From positions 1,487,243 to 1,551,242 of the forward strand of contig CACVBU010000181.1 in the NCBI GenBank assembly GCA_902728285.1: a stretch of DNA of 64,000 nt, written 5' to 3'. Both the position numbers and the translations under genes were made by a program. Position 1 is the stretch's first letter, and each line of letters opens with the position of its first letter. This document shows positions 59,145-64,000 of the stretch, one piece after another. This DNA comes from Clytia hemisphaerica. Taxonomy: Eukaryota; Cnidaria; Hydrozoa; Leptothecata; Clytiidae. Below the pieces are notes generated by a model that was not told the origin of the DNA, made no database searches, and was given only the letters and a program-made list of their open reading frames with translations.

Positions 59145-60283
59145 TTACTTTTTGAAGGCTTCTTTGTTTGTCTCAACAATCATCCAATTTGAGAAATCCG
59201 ATGATGGACCATGACTTTGATGCTATTTGAGTCAGCTCTCCTAAGAGGAAAGTAATTCGGCAGCAGTGGCTCGTCCGGTAGTGAATTGAGAAAATGGTCC
59301 AATTGATGTTTGAAATTAGTTTTGGAGCAGTTTTTGAGGTTACGGATGGATTGTGTGGGCATTAAATAGTCTTCTGACAGGGAGTCTCTCCATATGGTTT
59401 TTTGCCTTATGTTCACGTCTTTTAGATAACATCTTCTACCCAGTCTCTGGTTATCGTAACTGAAGATGCCACCTTTGTTTTCAGCATAGTTAAAATTTGG
59501 TACAAGCTGTTCTAGGATGCTCCAGGTGTAGATAATCTTGTATCTTTCTCTGCGCTGCTCCAGGCTGTATAGTTTAAGTTCTTTGAGCTTCTCCCAATAG
59601 TTGAGATGTTGAATTGTAGGGATTCCATTCAGGTAAGATTTTTGAAGTGATTCCAGTTTTTGGATCAGATATCTTTTTGAAGGTGACCACTAGGGAGCAA
59701 TAGTCAATGTGTGGTAGTACCAGTGACTTCCAAAGAGTTAGCATTACTTGACAATCTCTTGTTTTGAACGTTCGATGGATCCAAGCAATGATACTTTTGA
59801 CTTTCTCGATCTGGTTTGTGATGTGTTTGCTGTATGTCATGTTAACATCCAGAGTGACTCCTAAATCCTTCACGTCCATCTTGGTTTCGGTAGGAGGGCC
59901 AGTGTCTGAGAGGTAACTTGAGTGTTCTTTTAGTTCTTCATTTTTTCCGTATTTAAGATGTTCAAACTTCAAGCCATTGAGCTGCATGTTGTTTAATGAT
60001 GTCCATTGTGCATTGATACACCACATCAAGGTCGTTTTGCAGAAATTGAACATCAGTGTTATCAGAGATCTCCTTCATTAAACGTGTATCGTCGGCAAAT
60101 GAAGATAGAAATGAATGTAGGATGTTAGTGTCAATATCTTGGATCATTATCAGGAAGAGAAGTGGACCAAGAACTGATCCTTGGGGGACACCAGAAATGA
60201 CTTCTGCTTTTTTGGAGAGGATGTAGTCAACAGATACTTGTTGGGTCCTACCGGTAAGGAAGGATCTGATCCAGTTATACCAT
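59145..60283 (-). mobile_element. Jockey-superfamily-type LINE, 5'-truncated, frameshifted (copy 3)
   Basis: On the minus strand, frames at 60147-59962, 60053-59574 and 59416-59180 give HSFLSSFADDTRLMKEIS (motif C intact), KDLGVTLDVNMTYSKHI and the C-terminal SIRNLKNCSKTNFKHQL block. They match copy 1 more closely than copy 2. Deletions (for example near 60262) and frameshifts break it. Its 3' end (tacttttt-gaaggcttctttg on plus) is shared with copy 1. Confidence 0.88.
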
Positions 60284-60390
60284 TATTCCTCTCTGACCAC
60301 TAAGCAAAGAAAACAGTTTCAACCTTTCTATCAATTTTAGCTGATGAAAAGGGTGTCGAAATTAAAGGAGGGATTTCAACATTAGAACAA

Positions 60391-60603
60391 GTTACGGTAA
60401 CTTGCATCAGTGGAGGGAAACTTGTATATCTCTCAAATGAATGACCTGGCTGGTCATTAAAATACAAAGTTAAATCAAAATAAAATGGTAGAGTAGAGCT
60501 GCAAGCGGAGCTGCGTAGTTGATTTGTTTTGAAATTTTGCTGCTTTGGTTGGTCAGTCATTTGATGGCTATGCAAGTTTCCCTCCACTGACGCAAGTTAC
60601 CTG
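60391..60603. mobile_element. MITE, about 213 bp
   Basis: gttacggtaacttgcatcag with tggagggaaacttg faces caagtttccctccactga with cgcaagttac. The inverted repeat is about 33 bp, and ctggtcattaa / ttggtcagtc in the interior is partly symmetric. Confidence 0.7.
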
Positions 60604-60720
60604 ACTTCTTGGTATGTCATCCGCCGCGTCCCTGTTGTAGACAAATTCTGGAATGGCCCAGTTTTGATAAGCTTATTACTTATGGCGTTTGACCACCACG
60701 TCGATGTCTCTTTTTACAAA

Positions 60721-60973
60721 CTTACAAACATCAATATGTCAGATCTAACAAAATTAATAACGGCACTGTCATCATTGTGTCATCATTGACAAAAAAGCAA
60801 ACAATTTTCTGTCAAGAGCCTTGTAAACATTCCGACAACTTTCATCGAAATGATCTATCACAGCTACGTCTACCATTTTTAGGGCGGTCCAAGGATTGAG
60901 CCGAGAACCCTCACAGAACGCCTGGAGCTTCCGCGCGGGTGAAAAACTTCAATCTGTCAATCATTTTTTCAAG
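60721..60973 (+). repeat. Dispersed repeat, copy 2 of 2 (253 bp)
   Basis: Same sequence as 7972-8235, here with gtcatcattgtgtcatcatt expanded by a small duplication and lacking the gcgatcacagctcagt and gcgctgcgcgcacc words. The MULE-like ends that flank copy 1 are not seen here. Confidence 0.83.
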
Positions 60974-61599
60974 AGATTAGATAAGCCTTTTTGAACATGT
61001 TCAAAAATCTGAGGCAATGCATTGCACATCTCAAAATTCACTAAAATCGATTTTTTGCTATAAAATTAGGGACAAGCTGGAGTTTTTACAAGCTCTTATT
61101 TGATTTGGTTGGTCGTTTTGATGTAATAAAAGAATCTTATTACTTTTTCTAAAGAACGCGTCATCTCTATCACTTCAAATGACCAATTAGTGAAGTATCT
61201 TGTAAAAACTCAAGCTCATCCCTAAAATTGACATTTCTCAACATTGGGATCTGAAATTTTCAGAAAAGACCCGCTGCAATATTTAAAATGATACGGCTTT
61301 GTCAAAATGTCAAAATTTGCATTCAGTACAGAGAAATTATAATTGATAAGAAAATAACATTGTTACTATTTGTGTAGTAATAAGTTAGTTTATCGCTAAT
61401 AACTCACTTAATTGGTTAGAATTACCTATTTAGGTAGTCCCAATGTCTTCAGGCCAGAGCGTAACATAGGTAAACTTCAAGATATTGATAAAAATGTAAC
61501 ATTGCATAAATAATGACAATTTCCTTCAACCTTTTCATTGTAACAGTGATTTACCAATGTTTGTATGTTATTATGATGTATGTTCAGGGCTCGAGTCTT
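60974..61599. other. Intergenic DNA with a foldback of about 200 bp
   Basis: Around 61045-61245, ttagggacaagctggagtttttacaag faces cttgtaaaaactcaagctcatccctaa, a likely MITE. Nothing else seen. Confidence 0.5.
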
Positions 61600-62425
61600 T
61601 GTCAGCTATGGAATGTGCATCATGAGTTGATGCTTCTGGTGAATGTACAGCAGAAGTTGGTGGTTCTGGTGAATGTGCAGCAGGAGTTGGTGGTTCTGGT
61701 GAATGTGCGGCAGGAGTTGGTAGTTCTGGTGAATGTGCAGCAGGTAGTTGGTGATTCTGATGAATGTGCGGCAGGAGTTGGTAGTTCTGGTGAATGTGCA
61801 GCAGGTAGTTGGTGATTCTGATGAATGCAATGGTGGAGTTGGTGATTCTGATGAATGCAATGGTGGAGTTGGTGGTTCTGGTGAATGTGCAGCAGGAGTT
61901 GGTAGTTCTGGTGAATGTGCAGCAGTAGTTGGTGATTCTGATGAATGCAATGGTGGAGTTGGTGGTTCTGGTGAATGTGCAGCAGGAGTTGGTGATTCTG
62001 GTGAGTGTGCAGCAGGAGTTGGTGGTTTTGGTGAATGCAATGGTTGAGTTGGTGGTTCTGGTGAATGTACAGCAGGACTTGGTGATTCTGGTGAATGTAC
62101 AGCAGGAGTTTGTGGTTCTCGTGAATATAATGCTGGTGTTGATGGATCTGGTGAATGCAATGGTGGAGTTGATGGTTCTGATGAATGTGCAGCAGGAGTT
62201 GGTGATTCTGGTGAATGTGCAGCAGGAGTTGGTGATTTTTGTGAATATAATACTGGTGTTGATGGATCTGGTGAATGCAATGGTGGAGTTGATGGTTTTG
62301 GTGAATATGATGGTGGAGTTAATGGTTCTGGTGAACATGATGCTTGAGTTGATGGTTTTGGTTAATGTGATGGTGGCCTTGATGGTTATAGTGAATGTGA
62401 TGGTGGAATTGATGGCTCTGTAAAA
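61600..62425 (-). repeat. Minisatellite of about 30 bp units (roughly 27 units), possible Pro-rich coding repeat on minus strand
   Basis: Units follow the pattern ggagttggtgattctggtga followed by atgtgcagca, with some variants of the last third (atgcaatggt, atataatact). Because 30 is a multiple of three and units lack stops, frames stay open on both strands. The minus-strand 62280-61606 frame reads SPEPPTPAAH-type decapeptides, a composition seen in mucin-like or cell-wall-like proteins, while the overlapping 62458-61571 frame reads the less protein-like FTRTTNS. Several units are 31-34 bp and would shift the frame. I therefore call it a repeat and not a gene. No splice context supports coding. 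Confidence 0.85.
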
Positions 62426-63116
62426 CCTTCCTAAAACTTTTTCAAGTGTCACTTTCAATAGTTAAAACCTGGCAAGCTTATAATTGAGATATTACAAAAT
62501 TTTAGAGTATTAAGACTTTTGAGTAGTCCAAATTTGTTTGCTACGTGCGTTACATTTTGATCAGATTTTGTACTTGAAAGTAATCTTCTCTTTATAAAAT
62601 ATATGTTGATTTGGTAAGTGAAGGGTCCTGAATAGGTTATTTCTAAATCAGATGCCTTTATAAAGACAAAATATTGATATTTATGTAACAATATTTATAA
62701 AGTTCCAAATCTTTTCATTATATATTACGGTTTTATCAAACTTTTGGGATTTAACTATGTTTTTTATGTCTTAATCCTAGTTTTAAGTTCAGTTGGAAGT
62801 TTGAAGTAACAGTTCACAAAATATCATTCAATAATAAACAATTATACATTGTATATAAATTCACTTGATGATAAACCTATCTAATTCAGCCTAAAATTCA
62901 GCATCTTCACGGTGATATGTTTTTTGTTACATTTGGGCCAAATTGAAAAGTGGTCAACCAAAACACAAAATCAAAAATCTTACAAACAAAATAAGTAGCT
63001 GTGATTTTTTTTAAAAATAACCCTTAAATTTTCCAATTTCAACTTTTAAATCAACTGAGTCGCACTTTTAGTCTCTGTAATCAGGTGATTATATCGAAAC
63101 ACAACTAGTGAGGTTT
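62426..63116. other. Intergenic DNA, nothing recognised
   Basis: AT-rich, with no exon, RNA gene or repeat with clear ends. Confidence 0.4.
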
Positions 63117-63497
63117 GTCACGGAAGGACAAGTGTTAAAATATAATGGACCTTCTTTTGAAAAATAAATGATTAATCAAAAATGAAATGTTGTTTTAAAA
63201 CAAGTACATACCCTAGTTAGTTTAATAGGTTTGTTCATTTTGAAATAAGTCAAACAACAAAAAAAGTACTGCACGCAGAAATTTTTCAAATATCGAATTC
63301 CTTCCGTGACAATTTCAAGACAAAAAGTTTTTTCACCAGTTTTGTGCAAGTACACTATTCTTGATATTATTGCAAGTTCTAACTATTGGTACCCCTAACA
63401 AAAAATGAATTACTTCCAAAGCAACTCCTTCATATTCACTTACAAGGTCTGAAATTATTGTCCTTCCGTGACACTTTCACCTTGTCCTTCCGTGACG
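63117..63497. mobile_element. MITE with gtcacggaaggacaag ends, about 380 bp
   Basis: gtcacggaaggacaagtg at the left faces ccttgtccttccgtgac at the right, and two further ccttccgtgac words are inside (63300, 63461). No coding frame. Confidence 0.7.
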
Positions 63498-63527
63498 GAT
63501 TAAAAATATCTTTTTATTTTTAGAAAT

Positions 63528-64000
63528 CTTGGACTTCAATGGGTCTAATTTATTGCAGGAGAGTGTCCTACGAGGTTTAGAACCATTGGGAACCAGCTCA
63601 ACCCTGTATGGAGCTCAGAATAAGCTTAACTAAGGCTCCAGTACAGCGCTGTAAGCTTACAGGCGTAAGCCCAGCCGGCTCTGGAGGCCTAAAAACCGGT
63701 TTTCTGGCAAAACTACTGTTCCCAGTGGGTTCTAAACGCTCAAAATTGCTTCAGCACCATGGAAAAATGCTAATTAGAGCCTTTGGAAGTAGCTCACTTG
63801 CTTGCAAGGTTGCGTTTTTACGTTTTTTGCTTAAAAAAGCCTTAAAAACGCTTAAATAGAGCTTTTTAAGCGTTTTTAAGCTATTTTAGTGAAAATTTGT
63901 CTGTTCTGCCCCCTTCGCTAGACTTCAATGGGTCTAGTCCATTGCAGGGGAGTGTCCTTCAAGGTTTATGACCATTGGGAACCAGCTCAGCCCTGTATGG
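63528..64000 (+). repeat. Direct repeat of about 82 bp, 391 bp period, running off the right edge
   Basis: 63528-63611 and 63919-64000 both read gacttcaatgggtct..ttgcagg.gagtgtcct and gaaccagctca.ccctgtatgg. In the first copy one frame is open (DFNGSNLLQESVLRGLEPL) after a tttttag acceptor-like site, while the second copy has a stop in the same frame. It could be a tandem repeat or a duplicated exon; the window ends before this can be told. Confidence 0.6.

Noticed and set aside
61513-62423. Plus-strand open frames over the minisatellite
   Set aside because: They follow from a 30 bp unit without stops; valine/leucine-rich repeats with no start context or splice support.
61600-62425. CRISPR-like regular repeats
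   Set aside because: Units are contiguous with no unique spacers and the genome is eukaryotic; it is a minisatellite.
63608-63859. 83-codon frame near the right edge
   Set aside because: Low-complexity Lys/Leu-rich end from repeated gcttaaaa words; no domain or splice support.

Overview
This is an AT-rich piece of a eukaryotic nuclear genome with spliced genes, long introns and a heavy load of small transposons. The gene set (two STING genes, SEC23IP, a mitochondrial release factor, a claudin-like tetraspan protein, two SLC46-type transporters) is that of an animal. The short STING proteins without a vertebrate-type C-terminal tail point to an invertebrate. A cnidarian or another early-branching marine animal is my guess, but the sequence does not settle it. 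Gene models were built by hand from open frames, splice sites and matching intron phases. Most coding sequences join without a break in frame, so exon limits are fairly firm. Transcription starts are not known. || Layout. 1-9.56 kb (minus): first three coding exons of a SEC23IP-like gene whose 3' part lies beyond the left edge. Its 7.6 kb first intron holds a 1 kb foldback repeat, a LINE ORF1 fragment, a broken LINE RT copy and a 1.8 kb MULE-like element. 11.4-12.9 kb and 21.1-22.5 kb (plus): two tandem STING genes with the same two-exon structure, separated by 8 kb of nested MITEs. 23.4-29.3 kb (plus): MTRF1L-like mitochondrial peptide chain release factor, at least six coding exons. 30.4-32.5 kb (minus): a four-TM claudin/PMP22-like gene, three exons. 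36.1-40.8 kb and 44.1-52.3 kb (minus): two complete six-exon SLC46-family transporter genes in tandem with identical internal exon lengths. Between them is a LINE with an intact RT frame, itself inserted in a MITE. 52.3-64 kb: mostly repeats, with one probable first exon of a secreted Cys-containing protein (56.7 kb), a third LINE copy, a 30-bp minisatellite and several terminal-inverted-repeat elements. || How the genes may work together. STING is the receptor for cyclic dinucleotides. The SLC46 family includes transporters reported to move cyclic dinucleotides and muropeptides across membranes in other animals. Finding a STING pair and an SLC46 pair within 41 kb suggests a local innate-immune neighbourhood of sensor plus possible ligand importer. 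This is the most interesting idea in the window. It rests on linkage and family knowledge, not on direct evidence of function. The other genes (SEC23IP, MTRF1L, the claudin-like gene) look like unrelated housekeeping neighbours.
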